NCBI GenBank assembly: GCA_964517465.1
Contig: CAZFEK010000017.1
Span: forward strand, 11,579 to 75,578
Length of the DNA stretch: 64,000 nucleotides
Origin: JACPUX01 sp964517465
GTDB taxonomy: Bacteria > Pseudomonadota > Gammaproteobacteria > Burkholderiales > Casimicrobiaceae
Direction of reading: 5' to 3'
Part shown: piece after piece, positions 23,132 to 31,233 of the stretch
Layout: each line of letters begins with the position of its first letter
How positions within the stretch are numbered: the first letter of the stretch is position 1
The notes under the pieces: generated by a model
Database searches by the model: none
Told to the model about the DNA's origin: nothing
The model's input: the letters and a program-made list of their open reading frames with translations, nothing else
Made by a program: the position numbers and the translations under genes

Positions 23132-24376
23132 ATGAACGCCAGCGATCCCTTGCTTTTGCCCGCGTCGGAATTCGAAAGCGCGGTCACGCGCGCCACCTAC
23201 GACCAAGTGATGGTGCCTTGTTTCTCCCCTGCGCAAGTGGTTCCGGTGCGCGGCGAGGGATCGCGGGTGTGGGATCAAGCGGGGCGCGAATACATCGATT
23301 TCGCGGCCGGTGTTGCCGTCACCGCCCTGGGGCATTGCGCGCCAGCCCTGATCCAGGCGCTGGGCGATCAAGCGGGGCGCCTGTGGCACATCTCCAACTG
23401 GTTCACTAACGAGCCGGCGCTGCGCCTGGCCCGCCGCCTGGTGGCCCATACCTTTGCCGACAAAGTTTTTCTGTGCAACTCCGGGGCCGAAGCCAATGAA
23501 GCCGCGCTCAAGCTTGCGCGCAAATATGCCGCCGACCATTTCGGCCCGCAGAAGAACGGCATCGTTTCCTCGCTGCACTCGTTTCACGGACGCACGCTCT
23601 TCACCGTCACCGCGGGCGGCACCGAGCGCTACCGCCAAGGCTTCGGCCCCCTGCCGCCCAACGTGAAGCATGTGCTCTACAACGACATCGCCGCACTTGA
23701 GGCCGCCGTCGGGCCCGAGACCTGTGCCGTGATCTTGGAGCCCATACAAGGCGAGGGCGGCGTCAATCCCGGTCGTGCCGAATATCTGCAAGCGGCGCGG
23801 GCTTTTTGCGAGCGCCATCAAGCGCTCCTGGTGCTCGATGAGATCCAAACCGGCATGGGTCGCACCGGCACGCTGTTCAACCATGAGCAAAAGGGCGTGG
23901 TTCCGGACATTCTCACCAGCGCCAAAGGCCTGGGCGGGGGTTTTCCGGTTGGCGCGATGTTGACCACGCAGGCCATCGCCGCGAGCTTTTCTCCGGGCAC
24001 CCACGGCACGACTTACGGCGGGAACCCCCTGGCGTCAGCGGTCGCAGCAGCGGTTCTGGAAATCGTCGCGAAGCCGGAAACTCTGGCCGGCGTGAGAACC
24101 CGGGCAGCGCGGCTCAGAGCGGGACTACAAGAGATTGGCCGGCGCTTGGGCATCTTCCAAGAAGTGCGCGGCGAGGGACTGCTCGTCGGTTGCGAGTTGG
24201 CCGCGCCCTTCGCTGGCCGCGCCGCGGATTTCATGGCCGCCGGCAGCGACGCCGGCGTGTTCTTTCTCATGGCCAGCACCAAGGTGTTGCGCTTCGTTCC
24301 CGCGCTCAACATCCCCGAAGCGGACATCGATGAGGGTTTGGCGAGACTTGCCCGGGCGGTCGAGAGGATGAAGTGA
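23132..24376 (+). CDS. argD: Class III aminotransferase, acetylornithine/succinylornithine type
   Basis: A 414-residue PLP enzyme of subgroup II (ArgD/AstC/GabT). Motifs are SGAEANEAALKLARKY (PLP phosphate region), LHSFHGRT, EPIQGEGGVN, LDEIQTGMGRTG (PLP-binding Asp) and TSAKGLGGGFP (Schiff-base Lys). N2-acetylornithine aminotransferase is the nearest match, but succinylornithine or 4-aminobutyrate activity cannot be excluded by reading. The start at 23132 lies close to a CAGGAGCCCCG ribosome binding site. Its stop overlaps the GTG of ogt by 4 bases, so the two genes are translated together. Confidence 0.8.
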   Translation: MNASDPLLLPASEFESAVTRATYDQVMVPCFSPAQVVPVRGEGSRVWDQAGREYIDFAAGVAVTALGHCAPALIQALGDQAGRLWHISNWFTNEPALRLARRLVAHTFADKVFLCNSGAEANEAALKLARKYAADHFGPQKNGIVSSLHSFHGRTLFTVTAGGTERYRQGFGPLPPNVKHVLYNDIAALEAAVGPETCAVILEPIQGEGGVNPGRAEYLQAARAFCERHQALLVLDEIQTGMGRTGTLFNHEQKGVVPDILTSAKGLGGGFPVGAMLTTQAIAASFSPGTHGTTYGGNPLASAVAAAVLEIVAKPETLAGVRTRAARLRAGLQEIGRRLGIFQEVRGEGLLVGCELAAPFAGRAADFMAAGSDAGVFFLMASTKVLRFVPALNIPEADIDEGLARLARAVERMK

Positions 24377-24852
24377 ATTTGCCTTTCGATGCGGTGATCG
24401 CCGCGCCTTTCGGCATGCTGGGGTTGGCACGCGAAGGGGATGCGCTGTCTCGGCTCGAATTCCTTCCGGCTGATGCCGCGGCGCGCGCGCCGCGCGACGC
24501 GGTTTGCCGAGAAGCGCAGGCGCAGCTGCAAGCCTACTTTGGCAACGCGCGGTTTCAATTCACGCTGCCGCTGGCGGTGCATGGCACGGCGTTTCAGAAG
24601 CGGGTTTGGGAATTGATGTGCGCCATTCCGGCCGGGCAGGTGAGAACTTACGGAGAGGCCGCAAGCGAGCTCGCCAGCGCCGCGAGGGCGGTGGGTGGCG
24701 CTTGCGGCGCCAATCCCCTGGCGATGGTGATTCCTTGCCACCGGATCGTCGGTGCGCATGGATTGGGCGGCTTCATGGGAAATATCCATGACCAAACGCT
24801 AGTGATCAAGCGATGGCTGCTGCGGCACGAGGGTTACACCGGCGCGAATTGA
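24373..24852 (+). CDS. ogt: Methylated-DNA--protein-cysteine methyltransferase
   Basis: A 159-residue Ogt/Ada-C-type suicide repair enzyme. It carries the acceptor Cys in VIPCHRIVGAHG, the helix-turn-helix region (IPAGQVRTYGEAA), and the C-terminal L-G-G-F-x-G-N signature. It transfers the methyl group from O6-methylguanine to its own cysteine. GTG is the start, set by overlap with the previous stop and by the GAGAGGATGAA sequence upstream. Residues at the N-terminus form the usual ribonuclease-H-like lobe of about 75 residues. Confidence 0.93.
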   Translation: MNLPFDAVIAAPFGMLGLAREGDALSRLEFLPADAAARAPRDAVCREAQAQLQAYFGNARFQFTLPLAVHGTAFQKRVWELMCAIPAGQVRTYGEAASELASAARAVGGACGANPLAMVIPCHRIVGAHGLGGFMGNIHDQTLVIKRWLLRHEGYTGAN

Positions 24853-25751
24853 ATCCGGCGACTGCTGCGGCCATCGATGCCTTTTGTGATCAGGTATGGC
24901 TGCAGGATGGCTTGTCGGTCAACACGCTGGCGAGTTACCGGCGCGACCTCGAAGCCTGGGCGGCTTGGCTGGCGCGCAGCGGCGGGTCGCTCGAAGCCGC
25001 CGGCCGCGCGGATATCGAGGCTTTTCTGGCCGAGCAGTTTGCCGCGAAGGCCCGCGTAAGTTCCATCAACCGCCGGCTCTCCAGCCTGCGCCGCTATTAC
25101 GGCTTGTTGGTGCAGCAAGGACGCCTGGCGGCGGATCCGACACTTCGCGTGCGTTCGCCCAAACTGCCGCGACGATTGCCGAAAAACCTCTCCGAGCGAC
25201 AAGTGGAAAGTCTGATTGCGGCTCCCGACACCGAAGACGCTTTGGGCCTGCGCGACCGCGCCATGCTGGAGACCCTGTACGCCACCGGCTTGCGCGTGAG
25301 CGAACTGGTCGGTCTCAAACTGGCGCAACTCGGGCTGGATGCCGGGGTGCTTCGGGTGCTGGGCAAGGGCTCGAAGGAGCGCCTGGTGCCACTGGGAGAA
25401 GAGGCACTTTTCTGGCTCAGGCGCTATCTTGCCGAGATTCGCCCCGGGCTTGCGGGTGATGGCAAAGCGAGCGACGCCGTGTTTCTTACCGCGCGACGGC
25501 AAGCGATGTCGCGCCAGGCGTTTTGGCAGTTGGTGAAACGTCATGCGCAAGGCGCAGGCATCGAGCCCGGTATGCTTTCACCACACACCCTGCGCCATGC
25601 CTTTGCAACCCACCTCTTGAATCACGGCGCGGATTTGCGCGTGGTGCAAATGCTGCTCGGGCATGCCGATATCAGCACCACCCAAATCTACACCCACGTG
25701 GCGCGCGAGCGCCTGAAATCGCTGCATCAACAACACCATCCCCGGGGCTGA
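24813..25751 (+). CDS. xerD: Site-specific tyrosine recombinase XerD
   Basis: A tyrosine recombinase of 312 residues (300 if it starts at the TTG at 24849). It has the SAM-like core-binding domain (LSVNTLASYRRDL, SSINRRLSSLRRYYGLL) and a catalytic domain with Arg in ATGLRVSELVGL, Lys in GKGSKERLVPL, His-x-x-Arg in HTLRHAFATHLL, His in LLGHADISTTQ and the nucleophile Tyr in QIYTHV. XerD acts with XerC at dif to resolve chromosome dimers. Position and sequence fit a chromosomal housekeeping recombinase, not a mobile-element integrase. It overlaps the ogt end when the ATG start is used. Confidence 0.92.
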   Translation: MAAAARGLHRRELNPATAAAIDAFCDQVWLQDGLSVNTLASYRRDLEAWAAWLARSGGSLEAAGRADIEAFLAEQFAAKARVSSINRRLSSLRRYYGLLVQQGRLAADPTLRVRSPKLPRRLPKNLSERQVESLIAAPDTEDALGLRDRAMLETLYATGLRVSELVGLKLAQLGLDAGVLRVLGKGSKERLVPLGEEALFWLRRYLAEIRPGLAGDGKASDAVFLTARRQAMSRQAFWQLVKRHAQGAGIEPGMLSPHTLRHAFATHLLNHGADLRVVQMLLGHADISTTQIYTHVARERLKSLHQQHHPRG

Positions 25752-25766
25752 TTCAGGACCGATCCG

Positions 25767-26315
25767 ATGAGCCAGGCGAAAACTCCCGTCACCTCCGCGG
25801 TGCGCATGCTGCGCGAGCACCAGGTCGAGTTCACCCATCATCTCTACGGCTACGAAGAAAAAGGGGGGACAGCTGTTTCAGCGCGCGAGTTGGGCGTCGA
25901 TGAGCACGCGGTCATCAAGACCCTGGTGATGGAGAATGAGCGCAAGGAACCGCTGGTGGTGCTGATGCATGGTGACCGCGAGGTTTCGACCAAGGCGCTC
26001 GCCCGCTTGCTCGGGGTCAAGAGCATACAACCTTGCTCACCCGCCGTCGCGGATCGTCACTCGGGCTATCAAGTTGGCGGCACCAGCCCCTTCGGCCTGC
26101 GCCGCAGCATGCCGATCTATATGGAATCCACCATAAGCGCCTTGCCTTACCTCTATATCAACGGCGGCAAGCGGGGTTACCTCGTGGGCATGAAGCCCGA
26201 GGACCTCGTCCGAGTGTTGAAGCCCGTGGCCGTCGCTGCGGCGGCTGGTGACCACGGGTCGAGCGCAAACCCCGCCATGGATGGCGGGCAGAGCGAGGCA
26301 AACCCTCAGTCCTGA
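25767..26315 (+). CDS. ybaK: Cys-tRNA(Pro)/YbaK-family aminoacyl-tRNA deacylase
   Basis: A 182-residue YbaK/EbsC protein. Family features include AVIKTLVMENE with the functional Lys, LMHGDREVSTKALARLLGV, a GYQVGGTSPFGLRR loop and YLYINGGKRGYLVGM. These proteins hydrolyse mischarged Cys-tRNA(Pro) in trans with ProRS. The last ~25 residues (after VLKPVAVAA) are outside the family core, low in hydrophobic residues, and may be dispensable. It follows xerD by 15 bases. Confidence 0.9.
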   Translation: MSQAKTPVTSAVRMLREHQVEFTHHLYGYEEKGGTAVSARELGVDEHAVIKTLVMENERKEPLVVLMHGDREVSTKALARLLGVKSIQPCSPAVADRHSGYQVGGTSPFGLRRSMPIYMESTISALPYLYINGGKRGYLVGMKPEDLVRVLKPVAVAAAAGDHGSSANPAMDGGQSEANPQS

Positions 26316-26374
26316 GGGGCCAGCTTCCTTGCTCGCGGGCAGCGAGGAGGCCCTGCATTCACGCGGGGGCGACA

Positions 26375-26399
26375 CAAAAATCGCCGGTTTTGGCCGGCG
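26375..26399 (-). terminator. Rho-independent terminator after folB
   Basis: On the minus strand the stem CGCCGG/CCGGCG (26394-26399 with 26382-26387) and a CCAAAA loop are followed by ATTTTTG. It lies 9 bases after the folB stop, in the space between convergent ybaK and folB. Confidence 0.75.
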
Positions 26400-26407
26400 C
26401 GGTCGGC

Positions 26408-26764
26408 TCAGGGCTGCGCGCCGCGTTCGATGCAAACCCCCAGCTGGCGTACCTCGGGCAGCGGCGAGACCTTGGCGACACTCACCTTCACTTTCGGAGC
26501 ACCGAATTCGTCGAGCACAAGGTCGGCGATGGCCTGCGCCAAGCGCTCCAGCAAGTGGTAGGGATGATCATTCAGGAGTGCCCGGATGCGATGGACCACG
26601 GCAGCGTAATCGAGCGCGTCGTCCAAAGTATCGGTTTGGCAGGGCTTAGCCGAGGGCAATTGGATTTCCAGATTGAGCACCAAAGTCTGGGGCACTTGGC
26701 GCTCCCAGGGATAAACCCCAATTTTGCTCGGGAGCTTGAGATCAGTGATGAAGATGACATCCAT
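26408..26764 (-). CDS. folB: Dihydroneopterin aldolase
   Basis: A 118-residue FolB that cleaves 7,8-dihydroneopterin to 6-hydroxymethyl-dihydropterin and glycolaldehyde in folate synthesis. Motifs seen are IGVYPWERQVPQTLVL (catalytic Glu region), the LDDALDYAAV Tyr motif, LLERLAQAIADL and the KVKVSVAKVSPLPEV segment with the active-site Lys. It is divergent from plsY with 68 bases between the starts. Confidence 0.93.
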   Translation of the reverse strand: MDVIFITDLKLPSKIGVYPWERQVPQTLVLNLEIQLPSAKPCQTDTLDDALDYAAVVHRIRALLNDHPYHLLERLAQAIADLVLDEFGAPKVKVSVAKVSPLPEVRQLGVCIERGAQP

Positions 26765-26832
26765 GGGCGAGGGCGTAAGCGCGGCAAGCTGCTAGAATCC
26801 GAGCCACATTCTACCTCTGGCGTGACCTATAC

Positions 26833-27429
26833 ATGGCTGATCTGGCCGCGATTGTTTTGTCCTATCTCCTGGGCTCGGTTTCTTTTGCCGTGATCGTCAG
26901 CACGCTCATGGGTCTGCCCGATCCCCACAGTTACGGCTCGAAAAACCCTGGCGCCACCAACGTGTTGCGAACCGGAAACAAGCTTGCGGCGGCATTGACT
27001 TTGTTGGGCGATGGACTCAAAGGTTTTGTCGCCGTCTGGATGCTGCGTCAGTTCGGGCCGGCTTGGGGGCTTGCCGAATGGACCACCGCCGCGGCTGCTT
27101 TGGCGGTCTTCGTGGGGCATCTTTACCCGGTATTTCACGGGTTTTCCGGTGGCAAGGGCGTGGCGACGGCGGCGGGCGTTTTACTGGCCCTGGATTGGCG
27201 ACTGGGAGCGGCGGTGCTGGGCGTCTGGCTGGTGATTGCGCTGGGGCTTCGCATTTCATCGCTAGCCGCCCTGATCGCCGCTCTGGCTGCACCTGCGCTG
27301 GGCTTCTGGCTATGGGGTGCAAGGCCGGAAAGTTACGCGCTGGTGCCGCTTTCGGCCCTTTTGATCTGGCGCCACCGGGGTAATCTTCAGCGGTTGATGT
27401 CTGGAGAGGAATCCAAGATCGGACGCTGA
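26833..27429 (+). CDS. plsY: Glycerol-3-phosphate acyltransferase PlsY
   Basis: A 198-residue polytopic inner-membrane enzyme that acylates glycerol-3-phosphate from acyl phosphate. Conserved family motifs are YLLGSVSFAVI, the DPHSYGSKNPGATNVLR loop, VFVGHLYPVF, GFSGGKGVATAAGV and the final WRHRGNLQRLMSGEE. The 3' end overlaps the end of the convergent tsaD gene by 43 bases, so both C-termini share DNA on opposite strands. No clear Shine-Dalgarno precedes the ATG. Confidence 0.94.
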   Translation: MADLAAIVLSYLLGSVSFAVIVSTLMGLPDPHSYGSKNPGATNVLRTGNKLAAALTLLGDGLKGFVAVWMLRQFGPAWGLAEWTTAAAALAVFVGHLYPVFHGFSGGKGVATAAGVLLALDWRLGAAVLGVWLVIALGLRISSLAALIAALAAPALGFWLWGARPESYALVPLSALLIWRHRGNLQRLMSGEESKIGR

Positions 27430-28436
27430 GGTTTCAAGTCGGCCAGCGGCCAGCGTGGCCGAACCGAAAAGACATAGTCCCGCCGGCCTTCTTGGGCCAG
27501 GCGCATGGCCCCTGCCAAAGCGATCATCGCGCCGTTGTCGGTGCAAAACGCCAAGGGGGGGTAATACACTTCGAAGCCCTGGCTCCGGCCGGCCTGATTC
27601 AAGGCGGCTCGCAGCGCGCGATTGGCCCCCACGCCGCCGGCGACGACCAGCCGCTTCGCCCCGGTCAGGTCCATGGCTGCCGCGGCTTTGCCTGCCAATA
27701 CGTCGACCACCGCAGCCTGAAACGCCAGGGCGATATCTGCCTTGCCCTGCGCGTCCAGCTTTTCTTTGCGCGCCAAACTGAGCACTGCAGTCTTGAGGCC
27801 GCTGAAACTGAAATCGAGGTCGCCGCTCTTGAGCATGGGGCGAGGGAGCTTGTGCCTTCCTGGCGTTCCGCTTTCGGCCAGGGCGGCCAGGGCGGGGCCG
27901 CCGGGATAGGGCAAACCCAAAAGCTTGGCGGTTTTGTCGAAGGCCTCGCCGGCCGCGTCGTCCACCGTTTCACCCAGGAGTTGATAGTCGCCCACACCCG
28001 AGACATCCATCAATTGCGTATGCCCGCCAGAGACCAGCAGAGCAACAAAGGGGAAGTTCGGCGCCGGTGTGGCCAGCAAGGGCGACAAGAGATGGCCCTC
28101 CAAATGATGCACACCCAGTACCGGCCGCTCGAGCGCATAACCCAAACCGTGGGCGACGCTCGCCCCCACCAGCAGTGCGCCGGCGAGGCCTGGACCTTCG
28201 GTGTAGGCGATGCCGTCTAGGTCGGCGGCGCGGCATCCGGCGGCGAGGAAGGTCTCCTCAAGCAGCGGAACCAGGCGCCGAAGGTGGTCGCGTGAGGCCA
28301 ATTCCGGCACTACGCCGCCATAAGCCTGATGCAAGGCGACTTGGCTAAAGAGGCGGTGCGCGAGCAGCCCGCGGGAAGAATCGTAAAGCGCGACGCCGGT
28401 TTCGTCGCAAGAGGTTTCTAGGCCAAGCACCAGCAT
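27387..28436 (-). CDS. tsaD: tRNA N6-adenosine threonylcarbamoyltransferase TsaD
   Basis: A 349-residue ASKHA-fold protein, the catalytic subunit for t6A37 tRNA modification together with TsaB, TsaE and TsaC. It shows GLETSCDETGVALY at the start, the metal-binding HHLEGHLLSP motif, ALLVSGGHTQL, GEAFDKTAKLLGLPYPGG, GLKTAV and VAGGVGANRALR. The ATG at 28436 gives the family start MLVLGLETSCD; the frame extends upstream without homology. It is divergent from rpsU, a frequent arrangement, and its last codons overlap plsY. Confidence 0.95.
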   Translation of the reverse strand: MLVLGLETSCDETGVALYDSSRGLLAHRLFSQVALHQAYGGVVPELASRDHLRRLVPLLEETFLAAGCRAADLDGIAYTEGPGLAGALLVGASVAHGLGYALERPVLGVHHLEGHLLSPLLATPAPNFPFVALLVSGGHTQLMDVSGVGDYQLLGETVDDAAGEAFDKTAKLLGLPYPGGPALAALAESGTPGRHKLPRPMLKSGDLDFSFSGLKTAVLSLARKEKLDAQGKADIALAFQAAVVDVLAGKAAAAMDLTGAKRLVVAGGVGANRALRAALNQAGRSQGFEVYYPPLAFCTDNGAMIALAGAMRLAQEGRRDYVFSVRPRWPLADLKPQRPILDSSPDINR

Positions 28437-28479
28437 GGGGGGATTATATCTCGCCGGCGGGATAGGCATGGAGACAGAC

Positions 28480-28508
28480 TTGCGGGCATCTGCTTTCCCG
28501 GCTAAAAT
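28480..28508 (+). promoter_or_regulatory. Sigma-70 promoter of rpsU
   Basis: TTGCGG (28480-28485) and TAAAAT (28503-28508) are separated by exactly 17 bases. The predicted start leaves a leader of ~50 bases before the rpsU ATG at 28566. This would be the main promoter of the rpsU-yqeY-dnaG-rpoD set. Confidence 0.72.
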
Positions 28509-28565
28509 GCACGATTCCAATTTTTCCGTCCTGCCGACGACGGTCCGAGAAAGGGATGTTCAGCA

Positions 28566-28778
28566 ATGCCTAGTGTTCGCGTTCGTGAGAATGAGCCCTT
28601 CGAAGTGGCGATGCGCCGCTTCAAGCGCACTATCGAAAAAACCGGCCTCCTGACCGAGCTTCGCGCCCGCGAGTTCTACGAGAAGCCCACCTCTGAGCGC
28701 AAGCGCAAGCTCGCTGCTGCCGTCAAGCGCCACTACAAGCGTTTGCGCAGCCAGATGCTGCCTCCCAAGCTGTATTGA
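28566..28778 (+). CDS. rpsU: 30S ribosomal protein S21
   Basis: A 70-residue basic S21 (VRVRENEPFEVAMRRFKR, Arg/Lys-rich C-terminus ending RSQMLPPKLY). S21 binds near the anti-Shine-Dalgarno region of 16S rRNA and helps translation initiation. It is the first gene of the macromolecular synthesis operon. A hairpin without a T-tract (CCCCGG/CCGGGG, 28793-28814) lies between it and yqeY and might lower read-through into the downstream genes. Confidence 0.97.
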   Translation: MPSVRVRENEPFEVAMRRFKRTIEKTGLLTELRAREFYEKPTSERKRKLAAAVKRHYKRLRSQMLPPKLY

Positions 28779-28838
28779 TCGCCTTCAATCTTCCCCGGGT
28801 TTTCGGCACCGGGGCTGATCCCGATTTCCCCCGCTAAC

Positions 28839-29285
28839 ATGTCCCTCAAAGACCAGATCACCGAGGACATGAAGGCCGCCATGCGCGCCAAGGAAAGCGC
28901 GCGCCTGGGTGCGATCCGACTGCTGCTGGCAGCGCTGAAGCAGCGCGAAGTCGATGAACGCATCACCCTGACCGACGCGGACATCGTCGCCATCATCGAC
29001 AAGATGATCAAACAGCGGCGGGATTCCATCGCCCAGTTCGAAGCCGGCAACCGGCCCGACTTGGCCGCTGCCGAACGCTTCGAGATCGAGGTATTGCAAG
29101 CCTATATGCCCCAGGCGCTGAGCCCGGAAGAAGTCGCCGCGGCGATCGACCGCGCCATCGCCGAATCTGGCGCGCAGGGCATGGCCGGCATGGGCAAAGT
29201 GATGGCCATTCTGAAACCGAAGTTGGCCGGCCGCGCGGATCTTACCCAAGTTAGCGCGCTGGTAAAAACCAAACTGGTCGGCTGA
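28839..29285 (+). CDS. yqeY: YqeY/GatB domain protein
   Basis: A 148-residue alpha-helical protein homologous to the C-terminal tRNA-binding tail of GatB (LKDQITEDMKAAMRAKES, ARLGAIRLLLAALKQREVD, LQAYMPQALSPEEV, KLAGRADLTQVSALVK). It is commonly placed between rpsU and dnaG in proteobacteria. Its function is not settled; a role in tRNA-dependent processes is suggested by homology only. Confidence 0.92.
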   Translation: MSLKDQITEDMKAAMRAKESARLGAIRLLLAALKQREVDERITLTDADIVAIIDKMIKQRRDSIAQFEAGNRPDLAAAERFEIEVLQAYMPQALSPEEVAAAIDRAIAESGAQGMAGMGKVMAILKPKLAGRADLTQVSALVKTKLVG

Positions 29286-29354
29286 GTCGCCGATTCCGGG
29301 CCAAGGCAACGGCCCAGCGATCCTTTTTGGTTCCGGCTGGCCCGGCTTAGGGAC

Positions 29355-29360
29355 TATAAT
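29355..29360 (+). promoter_or_regulatory. Consensus -10 element ahead of dnaG
   Basis: A perfect TATAAT lies ~58 bases upstream of the dnaG ATG. The best -35 at suitable spacing is only TTCCGG (18 bases), so activity may need an activator or may be modest. It would allow dnaG-rpoD expression independent of rpsU. Confidence 0.5.
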
Positions 29361-29418
29361 GGGCCATGCCGGCGCCTCGAAAAAATCCTTCTCGGCGCCT
29401 CGGTATTGCGCCAGCAGC

Positions 29419-31170
29419 ATGATTCCGGACGATTTCATCCAGGACCTCTTGGCGCGCATCGACATCGTCGATGTGGTCGAGCGTCATGTGCCTCTGCGCA
29501 AAGCGGGGGCAAACTATGTCGCCTGCTGCCCCTTCCATCAGGAAAAGACTCCTAGCTTCACCGTCAGTCCCACCAAGCAGTTCTACCATTGCTTTGGCTG
29601 CGGCGCGCATGGCACGGCGATCGGTTTTCTCATGGCGCATGGCGGTCAATCCTTCGTCGAGGCGGTGGAGGATTTGGCGGGGCGAGCTGGGCTCAGAGTC
29701 CCCCAGGCGGCGGGAAAGTCTAGCGAGGGGGGCGTGGGGGGCGGCCCTGATCTTCGCCAAACGCTCGCCGCGGCGGCGAAGTTTTATAAGGTCAAGCTCA
29801 AGGAATCGCCGCGAGCGATAGACTATTTGCGGGGCCGCGGTCTGAGCGGTGAAGTGGCGGCTCGCTTCGGCATCGGCTATGCCCCTGCAGGCTGGCAGCC
29901 GTTGGCAGGAGCTTTTTCCGATTATCAAGATCCTGCCCTGGAAGCCTCGGGGCTGGTGATCGTCGGTGATATGGGCAAGCGCTACGATCGTTTTCGTGAC
30001 CGCATCATGTTTCCCATCCTGGACCAGCGGGGCGAGGTCATCGGCTTTGGCGGGCGGGTGCTGGACCAGGGCGAGCCCAAGTACCTCAATTCACCCGAGA
30101 CGGCGGTCTTTTCAAAAGGCAGAGAACTTTACGGGCTGACCCAGGCGCGTCAATCCATCCGCGAATCGGGCCGCATTCTGGTGGTCGAAGGTTATATGGA
30201 TGTGGTTGCCCTGGCGCAATTCGGCGTGGGTTATGCCGTTGCGACCCTGGGGACTTCGACTACACCAGTGCACGCCCAAAAGCTCTTTCGCCAGGCCGAT
30301 CACGTCATCTATTGTTTCGACGGGGACAACGCTGGGCGGAAAGCGGCCTGGCGAGCCCTGGAGAACACCCTCCCCGGCCTGGTCGACGGGAAAAACGTCG
30401 CTTTTCTGTTTCTCCCCGAGGGGGAGGATCCCGACACCTTTGTCCGAGCGCAGGGTGCGCAGGCCTTCGAGCAGCTGCTTGGTACCAAGAGCCTGCCGCT
30501 GTCCGACTATTTTTTGCAAGAAATGGCCGGCCGTTATCCGCCGGTCAGCGCCGAGGGGCGCGCCGCCTTGATCAAGGCGGCAGAGCCGTATTTGGCGCAA
30601 ATGGCGGCGCCAGTGCTGGCGAGCCTGGTGCGCAAGCGCTTGCTCGAGTTAGCGGGTCTGGGCGCCGAAGACGCCCCCTTTTTGCTGCCTGCGGCTGGAC
30701 GCGGAGCCCGCCGCGAAGTTGCGCCGACCCGACCGCGCGCCCGAGTCAGTCTGGAAATGTCCTTGGTGAAGTGCCTCTTGGTTAGGCCGGAATTGATCGA
30801 GAACTGTCCTCTGCCCCCTCCAGCTGACCCGGCACCCGAGGCACAGGCTTTGGCGAGAGTGATGTTGGTCCTGCGCCAACTCCAGCCGGCCAAACCCACC
30901 ACCGCCGCGCTGCTGCAGGGCTTGGGAGAGGGGGCCGGACAGGCCGTGCTGGAGAGGGCTCTGGGCCTGATCCAAGAAGAAGAACTGGCGGAAGAGGCGA
31001 TCGAGGTGGAATTTCGCAGCAGTGTGGAGCGGTACCAGGAACTCGACGAAGAGGCGCAAGTCGCAGCTTTGTTAAAGGGGCGAAGCCTCAGCTCATTGAC
31101 CGCGGAAGAGCAGGCGCGGGTACGGGCTCACCTCGCCCGCCAGGTAGGTCAAGGGGCCGGGGAAGAGTAG
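29419..31170 (+). CDS. dnaG: DNA primase
   Basis: A 583-residue bacterial primase. It has an N-terminal CHC2 zinc finger (CCPFHQEKTPSF...HCFGCGAHG), an RNA polymerase core with TOPRIM motifs (VVEGYMDVVAL; DGDNAGRKAA), and a C-terminal DnaB-interaction domain of about 140 residues. It makes RNA primers for replication forks. The start is the ATG at 29419 (MIPDDFIQDLLARIDIVDV), where the family begins; the frame reads upstream to 29359 without homology. rpoD follows after 63 bases. Confidence 0.96.
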   Translation: MIPDDFIQDLLARIDIVDVVERHVPLRKAGANYVACCPFHQEKTPSFTVSPTKQFYHCFGCGAHGTAIGFLMAHGGQSFVEAVEDLAGRAGLRVPQAAGKSSEGGVGGGPDLRQTLAAAAKFYKVKLKESPRAIDYLRGRGLSGEVAARFGIGYAPAGWQPLAGAFSDYQDPALEASGLVIVGDMGKRYDRFRDRIMFPILDQRGEVIGFGGRVLDQGEPKYLNSPETAVFSKGRELYGLTQARQSIRESGRILVVEGYMDVVALAQFGVGYAVATLGTSTTPVHAQKLFRQADHVIYCFDGDNAGRKAAWRALENTLPGLVDGKNVAFLFLPEGEDPDTFVRAQGAQAFEQLLGTKSLPLSDYFLQEMAGRYPPVSAEGRAALIKAAEPYLAQMAAPVLASLVRKRLLELAGLGAEDAPFLLPAAGRGARREVAPTRPRARVSLEMSLVKCLLVRPELIENCPLPPPADPAPEAQALARVMLVLRQLQPAKPTTAALLQGLGEGAGQAVLERALGLIQEEELAEEAIEVEFRSSVERYQELDEEAQVAALLKGRSLSSLTAEEQARVRAHLARQVGQGAGEE

Positions 31171-31178
31171 CTCCGCTA

Positions 31179-31187
31179 TGCTATACT
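31179..31187 (+). promoter_or_regulatory. Extended -10 promoter of rpoD
   Basis: TG-C-TATACT (TG at 31179-31180, hexamer 31182-31187) is an extended -10 motif directly after dnaG and ~47 bases before the rpoD ATG. No -35 is recognisable, which extended -10 promoters tolerate. Confidence 0.55.
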
Positions 31188-31233
31188 GCAAAGTTTACCG
31201 CAACATTCCAAACCCTTCTCGGTGGGACAGATC

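Noticed and set aside
24813..25751. XerD-like gene considered as an integrase of a mobile element
   Set aside because: It lies among housekeeping genes, has the standard XerD length and catalytic pattern, and no attachment repeats or cargo genes are near.
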